Assembly (NCBI GenBank): GCA_963169045.1
Contig: CAUJDF010000093.1
Location: 91,359-155,358 of the forward strand
Direction of reading: 5' to 3'
DNA from: Myxococcota bacterium
Lineage (GTDB): Bacteria > Myxococcota_A > Bradymonadia > UBA7976 > UBA1532
Length of the DNA: 64,000 bases
In this document: positions 9,139 to 19,629 of the stretch, in pieces
Layout of the letters: each line of letters starts with the position of its first letter
How positions within the stretch are numbered: the first letter of the stretch is position 1
Notes under the pieces: generated by a model
The model's input: only the letters and a program-made list of their open reading frames with translations
Database searches by the model: none
What the model was told of the DNA's origin: nothing
Made by a program: the position numbers and the translations under genes

Positions 9139-10617
9139 ATGAGCCCCATGCGCGCGACGGCCGCCCTGCTGTGTCTCATGCTCGCCGGCGCCTGCGCCGG
9201 GGGCGACACCGAAGGCGCCCACACCCTGGCCGTGGACGACGCCGCGGTTCCCCCCGCGACGTCCGACGTCGCGCCGCCCCCGCCGCCCGTCCGCGACGCC
9301 GGCCCTGGACCCGACGCCACGCCCCCGGCCGACCGCTGCTCGCCCGAGGCTGCCGAAGCCGTCGTCGCCGCGCTGGGTCGCTCGATGACCGAGGCCGGGG
9401 CCCCCGGCGCCGCCGTCGCCATCGCCTGCGACGGCCGCCTCGTCCTCGAGAGAGGCCTCGGGACGACGCGCGCCGGCGGAGCGCCGGTCACGGCCCGCAC
9501 GCGCTTCCAGCTGGCGTCCACGACGAAGATGCTCACCGGCGCCCTCGGCGTGGCCCTCGCCGAGGACGGTCGCGTGGACCTCGACGCCCCGATCGAGCGG
9601 CACGTGCCGGAGCTGGGGCACGGCGCCCTGACGCTGCACCAGCTCCTGACCCACACCTCGGGCTACCCCACCGAGTTCCCGCGCCACGACCCCGATCTGC
9701 TCACCGTCGTGCGGCAGAACGGCGAGACGCGCATGTGGTCGACGCCCGGCGCCGTCTGGAACTACAGCAACCCCGGTTTCGCGGTCGCTGGCGCCGTGAT
9801 GCAGGTCGCCGCCGGCGAGCCGTTCGGCCCGCTCGTCGAGCGTCGCGTCCTTCGGCCCGCGGGGATGATCGGGGCGACCTTCGACACGCGCGTCGTCCTC
9901 GCGGGCGAGTACGCGCCCGGCCACAGCCGCGAGTGGCCCTCGCCGATCATCCAGCCCGAGGACGCCTACTTCCACACCACGTACTACGGCCCGATGGGCG
10001 GCGCCTGGGGCACCGCCGGCGACCTGGCGCGATGGGGCCTGGCGCTCGGCGCGCGCCCCGCGGCGTTGTTCTCGGCCGGAGGCTTCGCGCGCCTGCTCGC
10101 CCGCCACACCCGCACGACGTACCCCGGCCGCGACTACGGCTACGGCCACTTCGTCGACCAGGGCGTGACGCCGGCGCTCGTCAGCCATTCGGGCGGCGCG
10201 CCCGGCTACGTGGCCTACCTCGTGGCGGTGCCGGACGCCGGCTTCGCGATGGCCGCCGTCACCCACTGCGACTGGTGGTGGCCGGGGGAGGTGCTCGACG
10301 AGGCGCTCGCCGGCTTCGTCGAGCTGCGCGACGACCCCTCGTCGGTTCACCCGACCGCCGAGGGTCCGCACCGCTACGTCGGCGCCTACGTCGACCCGTT
10401 CACCTTCGGCCGCGTCGAGGTCTCCGGGGTCGCGGGCGGCCTGAGCGCCCGCTTCGCCGACCGCGGCGTGACGGCTGCGCTCGAGCCGCTGTACGGCGAC
10501 ACCTTCCTCGTCGACTATCCGCCGATCGGCGAGGTCGACTTCACGTTCTGGCACGAGGCCGGCGCCGACGCGGGGTGGATGGTCTCGCCCTGGGGCGTGG
10601 CGCGCCGGGCGCCCTGA
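9139..10617 (+). CDS. Beta-lactamase-related serine hydrolase, lipoprotein
   Basis: A 492-residue protein of the class C beta-lactamase/penicillin-binding-protein-like (pfam Beta-lactamase) family. The signal ends in LAGAC, a lipobox, followed by a Pro/Asp-rich linker. The nucleophile motif is STTK (Ser127, Lys130), the YxN motif is YSN (Tyr209), and HSG in VSHSGGAPGY is the KTG-equivalent. Such proteins are usually esterases or D-aminopeptidases rather than resistance enzymes. The start is ATG 9139 or 9148; neither has a strong ribosome binding site. Confidence 0.85.
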   Translation: MSPMRATAALLCLMLAGACAGGDTEGAHTLAVDDAAVPPATSDVAPPPPPVRDAGPGPDATPPADRCSPEAAEAVVAALGRSMTEAGAPGAAVAIACDGRLVLERGLGTTRAGGAPVTARTRFQLASTTKMLTGALGVALAEDGRVDLDAPIERHVPELGHGALTLHQLLTHTSGYPTEFPRHDPDLLTVVRQNGETRMWSTPGAVWNYSNPGFAVAGAVMQVAAGEPFGPLVERRVLRPAGMIGATFDTRVVLAGEYAPGHSREWPSPIIQPEDAYFHTTYYGPMGGAWGTAGDLARWGLALGARPAALFSAGGFARLLARHTRTTYPGRDYGYGHFVDQGVTPALVSHSGGAPGYVAYLVAVPDAGFAMAAVTHCDWWWPGEVLDEALAGFVELRDDPSSVHPTAEGPHRYVGAYVDPFTFGRVEVSGVAGGLSARFADRGVTAALEPLYGDTFLVDYPPIGEVDFTFWHEAGADAGWMVSPWGVARRAP

Positions 10618-10627
10618 CGCGCCGAGC

Positions 10628-11196
10628 TCAGGCGAGCGGGTCGACGCCGAATCGACGGAGCAGGCGCGCGGTGACCACCAGCGGCAGGCCCACGATCGCG
10701 GAGTCGTCGGCGCCGCGGACGTCGTCGAACAGGCACACGCCCACGCCCTCGTACAGGTAGCCCCCGACGCTGCCCACCGGATGGTCGACGGACAGGTACG
10801 CGGCGATCTGCGCTTCGGAGAGCGGCCGCATCGTCAGCTCGACGTGCGCCACGTCCGCTTCCATCCGATCGGTGTCCACGTCGTACACGGCGACGGCCGA
10901 ATGCAGCGTGTGCGTGCGCCCCGCCAGCTGGCGGAGCTGCGCGGCCACCGCGTCCATCGTGAGCGGCTTCGGCAGCGAGACGCCGTCGAGCTCCGCCGTC
11001 TGGTCCGCGCCGATCACGAGCGCCCCCGGCCGGCGGACGCTGCGCGCCTTGCCCTCGGCGAAGCGCCGCGCCACCTCGGCGGGCGCGCCTTCGGCGGAGG
11101 CGGCCTCCTCGTCGAAGTCGGGCCGCGCCGCCTCGAACGCCACGCCGAGGCGCGACAGCAGCGCCGCGCGGTGCTTCGCCGTCGACGCCAGCACGA

Positions 11197-11200
<4 letters not shown>
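10628..11200 (-). CDS. maf: Maf-like nucleoside triphosphate pyrophosphatase
   Basis: A 190-residue Maf/Ham1-type protein, the usual length of the family, which hydrolyses non-canonical or UTP/dTTP nucleotides. LASTAKHRAALLSRLG at the N-terminus, the GADQTAELDG loop (catalytic-site Asp) and the GSVGGYLYEG and SAIVGLPLV motifs match. The start is GTG 11200, whose GTGA overlaps the stop of the VWA gene, so translation is coupled. GAGGAGC inside the upstream gene serves as ribosome binding site. Confidence 0.85.
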
Positions 11201-13232
<2,032 letters not shown>

Positions 13233-13287
13233 TTTGCCGAATCTCCGCGATAATGAATCGCGTTCATTCTGCCACAGGAGCGCCGCC

Positions 13288-13827
13288 ATGTCCGACCGCC
13301 CGAGCTGGCGCGACATCGACAAGAAGCGGGACGGGAGCGCCCACCGGCGCGAAGAGAAGAAGCCGGGGGGCGGCAGGCCGCAGCGCATCGAGAGCGCAAC
13401 GGCGGCCTACAAGAAGGAGCTCGACCGGCTGTTCCGTGAGGGCGGCCTCGCCGACAAGCTGAAGGACCGCCTGCCCCACCCGGAGGCCGAGGAGACGACC
13501 CCCAAGGATCCGGCGGCCGGCGAGCGGCAGCGCCGCATCCGCGCCGTGATCAAGGCCGCCGGCGGCCCGGAGCTCACCCGGGCGCTCGACGAGCTCCGGA
13601 CGCACCACGGGCTGCCCGACGACCTCGCGGTCCTGCTGCGTGCGCTCGAGCACCCCCGCGACGAGGTGCTGCGCGAGGCGCTGACGTTCATCGAGCAGCA
13701 CGTCGAGATGGGCGACAAGCTGCCCAACAAGAAGGTGTTCGTCGAGCGCCTGAAGGGCGTCGAGGTGTCGTCCTTCGACCCGTCCGTCCAGAAACGCGCC
13801 GCGACCCTCGTGGCGAAGCTCAGGTAG
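13288..13827 (+). CDS. Hypothetical charged protein, 179 aa
   Basis: A 179-residue, strongly charged protein. The first 90 residues are Lys/Arg/Glu-rich and probably disordered; the C-terminal half is helical (LTRALDELRTHHGL, LREALTFIEQHVEMGDKL). AGGAG lies 7 nt before ATG 13288. No family was recognised. It diverges from the MoxR gene and overlaps the end of the convergent esterase gene by 8 bp. Confidence 0.7.
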   Translation: MSDRPSWRDIDKKRDGSAHRREEKKPGGGRPQRIESATAAYKKELDRLFREGGLADKLKDRLPHPEAEETTPKDPAAGERQRRIRAVIKAAGGPELTRALDELRTHHGLPDDLAVLLRALEHPRDEVLREALTFIEQHVEMGDKLPNKKVFVERLKGVEVSSFDPSVQKRAATLVAKLR

Positions 13828-14809
13828 GCGAGAGCGCCCGCGCGAGCAGCGGCAGGGACGCCTTGTAACGGTAGTTGATGCCGGCGTGGCCATCGTCGAA
13901 CGCCTCGTAGGTGTGTTCGACGCCAGCGTCGGTCAGGCGCCTGGCGAGGATGCGCGCGCCGTGCTGCAGGTGGAGCTCGTCGTTGTTGCCGCAGTCGAAG
14001 AACAGCAGGCGAAGCGAGGCGAGCGCCGCCCGCCGCGCCTCGACCAGGTTCACGGGGTCGCGTCGTCGCCAGCGCTCGAAGACGTCCGCTCGCACCTCGC
14101 CGGTCTTCGGCTCGAACGGCAGCACGAAGCCGTGCTTCGCCTCGGGGTCCGGGCTGTAGAACGCCGCCATCGCCACGATCTCGACGAGCGGCGAGCTCCA
14201 CGAGGGCAGCCTGTCGTAGCCGCGCCAGGTGTGGAGCCACTTCGTCAGGCCGCCGGCGCGCCGCAGGGCCTGCACCGACTTCGGGAAGAACGGCCAGTAG
14301 CAGTACTCGAAGTAGGCGTCGCCCGAGTGGCTGACGATCGCGCCGAAGACGTCGGCGTGCTCGAGGCCCATCATCAGCGCGCCATAGCCGCCCGACGACT
14401 TGCCGAAGCAGCCGCGGTGCTCGCGCCCGCCGAGGCATCGGAACCGCGCCTCGGCCCACGGCACCAGCTCGTCGCAGACGTGCGCCGCCCAGGGCCCCAC
14501 CGCCGGGGAGTCGATGTACTGGTTGCCGCCGAGGCCGGTCATGCCGTCGACCATCACCACGATCACCGGCGGCATGCCGCCCTCGATGAGGGCGTCCAGC
14601 ATCTGGGGCAGGTTCGGCTGGTAGTAGTTGTAGTTCAGGTAGGTGAGGCCCGTCCCCTGGAAGCCCGCCATCGCCACGAGCAGCGGATAGCGCCGCGTCG
14701 AGCGCTCGTAGCCGGGCGGCAGATAGACGGGGACGCGCCGCAGCGTCGGATCGCCGAGCGGGTTGCCGGCCAGGAGCCGGCTGTCGAGCTCGTGGATCTC
14801 GACGGTCAC
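13820..14809 (-). CDS. Esterase D/enterochelin-esterase-like alpha/beta hydrolase
   Basis: A 329-residue alpha/beta hydrolase of the putative esterase family. The nucleophile is Ser138 in GKSSGGYGALMMG, the acidic residue is probably in LFFDCGNNDE and the His in FDDGHAGINY. PVYLPPGYE near the N-terminus is typical of the family. No signal peptide is seen, so it is cytoplasmic. The start is GTG 14809 overlapping the SDR stop (GTGA), so the two are translationally coupled. Substrate unknown. Confidence 0.83.
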   Translation of the reverse strand: MTVEIHELDSRLLAGNPLGDPTLRRVPVYLPPGYERSTRRYPLLVAMAGFQGTGLTYLNYNYYQPNLPQMLDALIEGGMPPVIVVMVDGMTGLGGNQYIDSPAVGPWAAHVCDELVPWAEARFRCLGGREHRGCFGKSSGGYGALMMGLEHADVFGAIVSHSGDAYFEYCYWPFFPKSVQALRRAGGLTKWLHTWRGYDRLPSWSSPLVEIVAMAAFYSPDPEAKHGFVLPFEPKTGEVRADVFERWRRRDPVNLVEARRAALASLRLLFFDCGNNDELHLQHGARILARRLTDAGVEHTYEAFDDGHAGINYRYKASLPLLARALSPT

Positions 14810-15687
14810 CCGCCGCCCTTCTTGAACGGCAAGAGCCCGGTCCTCCTCAGGATCTCGGTGCTGTACTCGCCGGTCGTGCGGCCCTGGCGCAGCTCGACGA
14901 GCCGCCTGGCCGACTCACCGACGACCGTGCGCAGCGGCACGTGGTCGGCCTCCACGGCGTCGGCGACCGCGCGCGCCACCTCTTCGGGATCGCCGTCGGC
15001 CTCGGCCTCCTCGGCGCGCAGCGCCTCGGCGCAGGCCACGAGCTGGTCCTGGTAGGCCTCGAGGCGGTCCCCGTCGCCCACGGGCTTCACCGGCGGACCC
15101 CCGAGCTCGTCGCGATAGGCGGCAGGCTCGATGATCGCGACGTCGACGCCGAAGGCGGCCGCCTCGTAGGACAGCACCTCGGCGAAGCACTCCTGCGCCC
15201 ACGCCGACACCGCGTAGGGGCCCATGAAGGGGACGGCCGCGCGGCCGAGGCCGCTCGTGATCTGCACGAAGCGCCCGCGTCGCCGGTCGCGCATCGGCGG
15301 CAGCACGCCGCGCAGCAGTCGCAGCGCGCCGACCACGTTGGTGTCGAGCTCGGCCAGCAGCTGCGCGGGCGGGCAGGCCTCGAGCGGCCCCATCACGCTG
15401 TAGGCCGCGCTGTTCACCACCGCGTCGAGCGCGCCGCCGGTCCACTCGAGGCCCCGCCCCACGGCCTCGCCGACGGAGTGCTCGCTGCCGACGTCCAGCC
15501 GCACCACGAGCACGCGGTCGAGGAGCCCCTCCGCCAGCTCCGCGGCCCGCCGGTGGTGCGGATCGCGGAAGCCGGCGACGACGGTGTGTCCGCGGCGCGC
15601 GAGCTCCCGCGCCGCGCGGAAGCCGAATCCGCTGCTGCAGCCGCTGACGAGCACGGCGCGTCGTGCAGTTCCGGTGGCGCTTTGCAT
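14806..15687 (-). CDS. Short-chain dehydrogenase/reductase with degenerate active site
   Basis: A 293-residue SDR-fold protein. The cofactor loop SGCSSGFG, the LDVGSE acidic turn and NSAAYS in place of NNAG are present. The catalytic Ser is in QITSG and the Tyr is Tyr158, but the Lys of YxxxK is replaced: the sequence reads YAVSA, with Ala162. Activity may be lost or use another residue. ATG 15687 is chosen: TATGCT lies 7 nt upstream and no Shine-Dalgarno is present. It is coupled to the esterase gene and divergent from the large lipoprotein gene. Confidence 0.8.
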   Translation of the reverse strand: MQSATGTARRAVLVSGCSSGFGFRAARELARRGHTVVAGFRDPHHRRAAELAEGLLDRVLVVRLDVGSEHSVGEAVGRGLEWTGGALDAVVNSAAYSVMGPLEACPPAQLLAELDTNVVGALRLLRGVLPPMRDRRRGRFVQITSGLGRAAVPFMGPYAVSAWAQECFAEVLSYEAAAFGVDVAIIEPAAYRDELGGPPVKPVGDGDRLEAYQDQLVACAEALRAEEAEADGDPEEVARAVADAVEADHVPLRTVVGESARRLVELRQGRTTGEYSTEILRRTGLLPFKKGGG

Positions 15688-15830
15688 GGGCGGCAGCATA
15701 ACCGCGGCGCTCGGCGGGGCGATCGAGAATCGGCGCTTCCCCGGCGTTGCCGCCCCGGCGACCGTGCGGCATGGTGACCGCGGAATGGGCCGGCGCGCGA
15801 GCGCGGTTGGCCGCCGACGGAGGTGCGAGG

Positions 15831-18800
15831 GTGGCACGGCGCGCGACGTTCCTGGTCTTCACGGTCTTGCTGGTGGCCTGCGGTGCGCAGCGGCCCGCGC
15901 TCCGACTGCCCGAGGTGTCGCCGGCGAGGGACGAGCCGGCGCTGCGCGCGGCGGCCGACGCGTACTACGCGGCGACGGACGCCGCCGGGCTCCGGGCCGC
16001 CGTGGCGCGGGCGAAGGCTGCGGGCGCGGACGCGGCGACCCACCACGAGATCGCCGCCGACCTGGCGCGTCTCGAGGGGCGCCCCGACGACGAGTTCGAG
16101 CACCTGCTCGCCGCGTTGCTCGATCCGGTCGACGACGCCGCGATCCTGCACCTGCACCAGCTCGAAGCGCTGAGCTGGACGCTGGACCAGCGGGCCCGGG
16201 CAGAGGATCTGTACCACGCGCTGGTCGAACAGCACCCCGACGCAGCCGTTCGGGGCCTGGCCGCAACGTTCCTGGCGGCATCGCTGCACCTGCGCGGAGA
16301 CGTCGCCGGACGCGACGCCGCGCTGGCCGCCACGGGCCTGCGCCTTCCGTGGGCCGTGATCGGCACGTGGGACAACGACCAGGGCAAGGGCTTCGACGCC
16401 GAGCAGCCGCCCGAGCGGTCCGTCGACCTCGCGGCGACGTACCGCGGTCGTCTCGTCGACGTGGGCTGGCGCACGGCCTACCCCGTCGACCCGCGCGGCC
16501 ACGTGGACCTCGCCGCCGTGCTGGAGCCCGACCGCTGGCAGGTGGCCTACGCGGCGGCAGCGGTCGAGGTGCCCGAGGCCGGCCCGTACGAGCTTCGCCT
16601 CTCGACCAGCGACCCGGTGAAGGTCTGGGTGAACGACGCGCTCGTCCTGGCCGAACGTCGCGTCGCCGCGTGGCTGCCGGAGGGCTTCGTCGTGCCGGTG
16701 TCGCTGCGCGCCGGCGTGAACCGGATCGTCGTGAAGTCTGCGCAGGAGGAGGGCGGCTGGTACCTCGCCGGGCGCCTCACGCGGCCCGGCGGCGGGTCGC
16801 CGTCGGAGGCGCGTGTCGTCGCGGCGGGGGCGCCCTACGCGGCCGAGGGCCCGGCGAGCGCAACGCTCGCGGCGGCGGCGCTGTTGGCCGCCCGCATCGC
16901 CGCCCTGCCGGAGGACGGCGCGCGCCGGGCGTTCCACGACGCGCTGTGGGCCGAGCTCACCGGCCTGCGCGTGCCCGCCGTGGAGCGCGCCGACGCCTTT
17001 CTCGGCGCCCACCCGGGCAGCCTTCCGGGCCGGTACCGCCTCGCCGCCGCCGCCTGGAACAATCAGGAGCGCGACCGCACCGCCGACCTGCTCGGCGACC
17101 TCGTGCGCGACGCGGGAGCGGACCTCGTCTACTTCCCGCTGCAGCAGGCGCGCTTCTGGCGCCAGCAGAGCCTCGACCAGAAGGCGCGCGACCTGTTGCT
17201 CACGCTGCGCGAGAAGCACCCGGACCGCCCCGAGGTGTGGCTCCGCCTCGCCGACGTCTTCGACAGCGAGGGCTGGCACGAGGACCGCTGCGCCACGCTC
17301 GAGGAAGCCGACCGCCGTTGGCCGCGCTGGCCCGCCGTCCGGCTGGAGCTCGCCGCCTGCCTGCAGTCGCTGCGCTTCGAGGACCGCGCCGCCGCGATCT
17401 ACCGGGAGGTCCTCGAGGCGATGCCCAACAGCCAGACGGCGCTCACGGCGTTGCAGGGCATCCACCAGGGCGACGCGGACTTCGCCGGCGCCCTCGACCT
17501 CGCCGAGCGCCTCGCCGCCGCCTGGCCGCACCTGCTGTCGGCCTGGGAGCGCATCGGCGAGACACGCCGGCGCATGGGCGACGCCCCCGGTGCCGAGGGA
17601 GCGCTGCGGCGCCTCGTCGACCACGCGCCGACCGATCCGGTCGGCTACGCCCGCCTCGCCGAGCTCGCCTACCAGGGCGGCCGCCGCGACGACGCGGTCG
17701 CGCTCTGGCAGCGCGCGCTCGAGCGCGATCCGGAGAACGACAAGCTCGCGAATCGACTGGCATTTTTGGCGCCCGACGAGCGCGGGCCGTGGACGGCGGA
17801 CGTCCCCGGCGAGCAGGCGCTCGAGCAGATCATCGCCGGCCGCGAACGCCTGCAGGTCGCGCCGGGCGCCAACGTCGTCTACCTGCTCGACGACGAGGTG
17901 ACCGAGCTCAAGCCCGACGGCAGCACGATCAACGTCATCACCCAGGTGGCCTACGCCGCCAACGACGCCGGGCGCGACTCGCTGACGCAGCAGACGATGC
18001 GCGGCGGTGGGCGCGCGCGGCTGCTGCACGCCTATGCGGTCGGTCCCGACGGCCGGCGCCTCGAGGCGGCCTCCATCCGCGGTCGCGAGGTCCGCTTCCG
18101 CCAGCTCAAGGTCGGCTCGATCGTGGTGCTGCAGTATCGCCTCGACTCGCCGCCGGACGGCTACCTCGCCGCGCACCTGGCGCGGCAGTGGTGGTTCCAG
18201 GGCAACGGCGTCCAGACGGTGACCGGCCGCTGGGTGCTCTGGGCCCCGAAGGGCACCCCGCTGAACGAGTCGGTGGTCGGCGACGTGCGCCGCGAACATC
18301 GCGAAGAGGGCGGACGCCTGCGCGTCGCCTGGAGCGTCGCCGGCACGCCGCCGCTCGTCGCGGAGCCCGCGATGCCCACCGTCCACGAGTTGATGGCGCA
18401 CGTGCTCGTGAGCACCGTGCCCGACTGGGACACCTTCCTGAAGTGGGAGGAGGCCCTGCTGCAGGACGTCTTCCGCGACGGCCCCGAGCTCTCGGCGCTC
18501 GCCAGGAAGCTGTTCGAGGGCGCGGCGACGAAGCAGGAGAAGGTCGAACGGGTGCACGCGTACCTGATCGATGAAATCCGCTATCAGCAGGACTACGAAC
18601 GACCCATCGCCGGCGTGAAGCCGCACGCCGCGCCCGTCGTGCTCGAGCGCCACTACGGCGACTGCAAGGACAAGGCGGTGCTCTTCATCACGCTGGCGCG
18701 CCTCGCCGGCATCGACGTGCACTTCGCGCTCGTGCGCACGCGCGACGCCGGCCCGGTGTGGCGCGACGTGCCGATGCAGCAGTTCAACCACGCGATCGTC

Positions 18801-19622
18801 TACGTGCCCGCGCAGGAGGGCCTGCCGGAAGGCCGCTTCTACGACCCGACGGTCGACGCGCTCGACGTCGACGTCCTCCGCCAGGACGACCAGGGCACGT
18901 GGTCCGTCGTCTATGACCCGCGGAGCGGCGCGCACGCCTGGCGGCAGATTCCCTTCCAGCAGCCGGACATCGACTACTCACGGATCGACTCGGTGCTCCG
19001 GCTCTCCGCCGACGGCAGCGCCGAGGGGGCGTCCGAGGTCACGGGCCACGGGGGCACCGGGTCCACGCTGCGCCGGTCCGCGCGCAACGCCGAGCAGTTC
19101 GCCCAGTTCCTGCAAACGCAGCTCGCAGGCACCTATCCGGGCGTCCGCGTCGAGGCCAGCGAGCCGGTGCAGGTGACCGACATCCGCCAGCCCGCGCGCG
19201 TCCGCGCCCGCTTCCGCGCTCCGGCCGTCTCGCGCCGCGAGGGGGAGACCCTCCGCCTGCGCGTGCCCATCGGCTGGTCGCCGCAGAACCTCTTCTCGCT
19301 GGCGAAGCGCCGCTTCCCGCTGCTGCTCGGCGTGCCGCGCACCTTCCACTGGCGCGTCGAGATGGCGCCGCCGCCCGGCGCGACGGTGGCGCGCCTCCCC
19401 GACGCCGGTGAGGTGGTCGGCCCGTGCCTTGCCCTCGCCCGCAAGGTCACGCCGTCCGAGGGCAAGGTCGTGGTCGAGCAGTCGGTGCGCATCCTCTGCG
19501 AGCGCATCGACCCCGCCGACTACGCCGAGCACCGCGCGGTGGCGGAGCGCATGAGCCGACTGCTGGACTCGGAGTTGGTGCTGGGATTGCCGGGGACGCC
19601 GGACCGCCAGGCCCGGCGCTGA
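15831..19622 (+). CDS. Large TPR-DUF3857-transglutaminase-like lipoprotein
   Basis: A 1263-residue protein. GTG 15831 follows GGAGG by 7 nt and gives a short Arg-containing signal with lipobox LLVAC (Cys17). Residues about 30-640 are Ala/Leu-rich helical repeats of TPR type (for example the RAIYREVLEAMPNSQTAL-like units). A DUF3857 domain spans about 680-890. A transglutaminase-like core follows, with Cys945 in YGDCKDK, His987 in FNHAIVYV and Asp1005 in YDPTVD, a complete Cys-His-Asp triad. The C-terminal 250 residues resemble the beta-rich tail of DUF3857 proteins. Probably an envelope protein; substrate unknown. It stands alone, with the next gene convergent 7 bp away. Confidence 0.85.
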   Translation: MARRATFLVFTVLLVACGAQRPALRLPEVSPARDEPALRAAADAYYAATDAAGLRAAVARAKAAGADAATHHEIAADLARLEGRPDDEFEHLLAALLDPVDDAAILHLHQLEALSWTLDQRARAEDLYHALVEQHPDAAVRGLAATFLAASLHLRGDVAGRDAALAATGLRLPWAVIGTWDNDQGKGFDAEQPPERSVDLAATYRGRLVDVGWRTAYPVDPRGHVDLAAVLEPDRWQVAYAAAAVEVPEAGPYELRLSTSDPVKVWVNDALVLAERRVAAWLPEGFVVPVSLRAGVNRIVVKSAQEEGGWYLAGRLTRPGGGSPSEARVVAAGAPYAAEGPASATLAAAALLAARIAALPEDGARRAFHDALWAELTGLRVPAVERADAFLGAHPGSLPGRYRLAAAAWNNQERDRTADLLGDLVRDAGADLVYFPLQQARFWRQQSLDQKARDLLLTLREKHPDRPEVWLRLADVFDSEGWHEDRCATLEEADRRWPRWPAVRLELAACLQSLRFEDRAAAIYREVLEAMPNSQTALTALQGIHQGDADFAGALDLAERLAAAWPHLLSAWERIGETRRRMGDAPGAEGALRRLVDHAPTDPVGYARLAELAYQGGRRDDAVALWQRALERDPENDKLANRLAFLAPDERGPWTADVPGEQALEQIIAGRERLQVAPGANVVYLLDDEVTELKPDGSTINVITQVAYAANDAGRDSLTQQTMRGGGRARLLHAYAVGPDGRRLEAASIRGREVRFRQLKVGSIVVLQYRLDSPPDGYLAAHLARQWWFQGNGVQTVTGRWVLWAPKGTPLNESVVGDVRREHREEGGRLRVAWSVAGTPPLVAEPAMPTVHELMAHVLVSTVPDWDTFLKWEEALLQDVFRDGPELSALARKLFEGAATKQEKVERVHAYLIDEIRYQQDYERPIAGVKPHAAPVVLERHYGDCKDKAVLFITLARLAGIDVHFALVRTRDAGPVWRDVPMQQFNHAIVYVPAQEGLPEGRFYDPTVDALDVDVLRQDDQGTWSVVYDPRSGAHAWRQIPFQQPDIDYSRIDSVLRLSADGSAEGASEVTGHGGTGSTLRRSARNAEQFAQFLQTQLAGTYPGVRVEASEPVQVTDIRQPARVRARFRAPAVSRREGETLRLRVPIGWSPQNLFSLAKRRFPLLLGVPRTFHWRVEMAPPPGATVARLPDAGEVVGPCLALARKVTPSEGKVVVEQSVRILCERIDPADYAEHRAVAERMSRLLDSELVLGLPGTPDRQARR

Positions 19623-19629
19623 GGCGGGT

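Noticed and set aside
9139..10617. True beta-lactamase (antibiotic resistance)
   Set aside because: STTK/YSN/HSG are shared by many esterases and peptidases; a lipoprotein with this divergence is not evidence for beta-lactam hydrolysis.
15414..18935. Minus-strand open frame of 1173 codons opposite the TPR/DUF3857 gene
   Set aside because: No recognisable domain, biased composition, and the plus strand has a full lipoprotein with catalytic triad.
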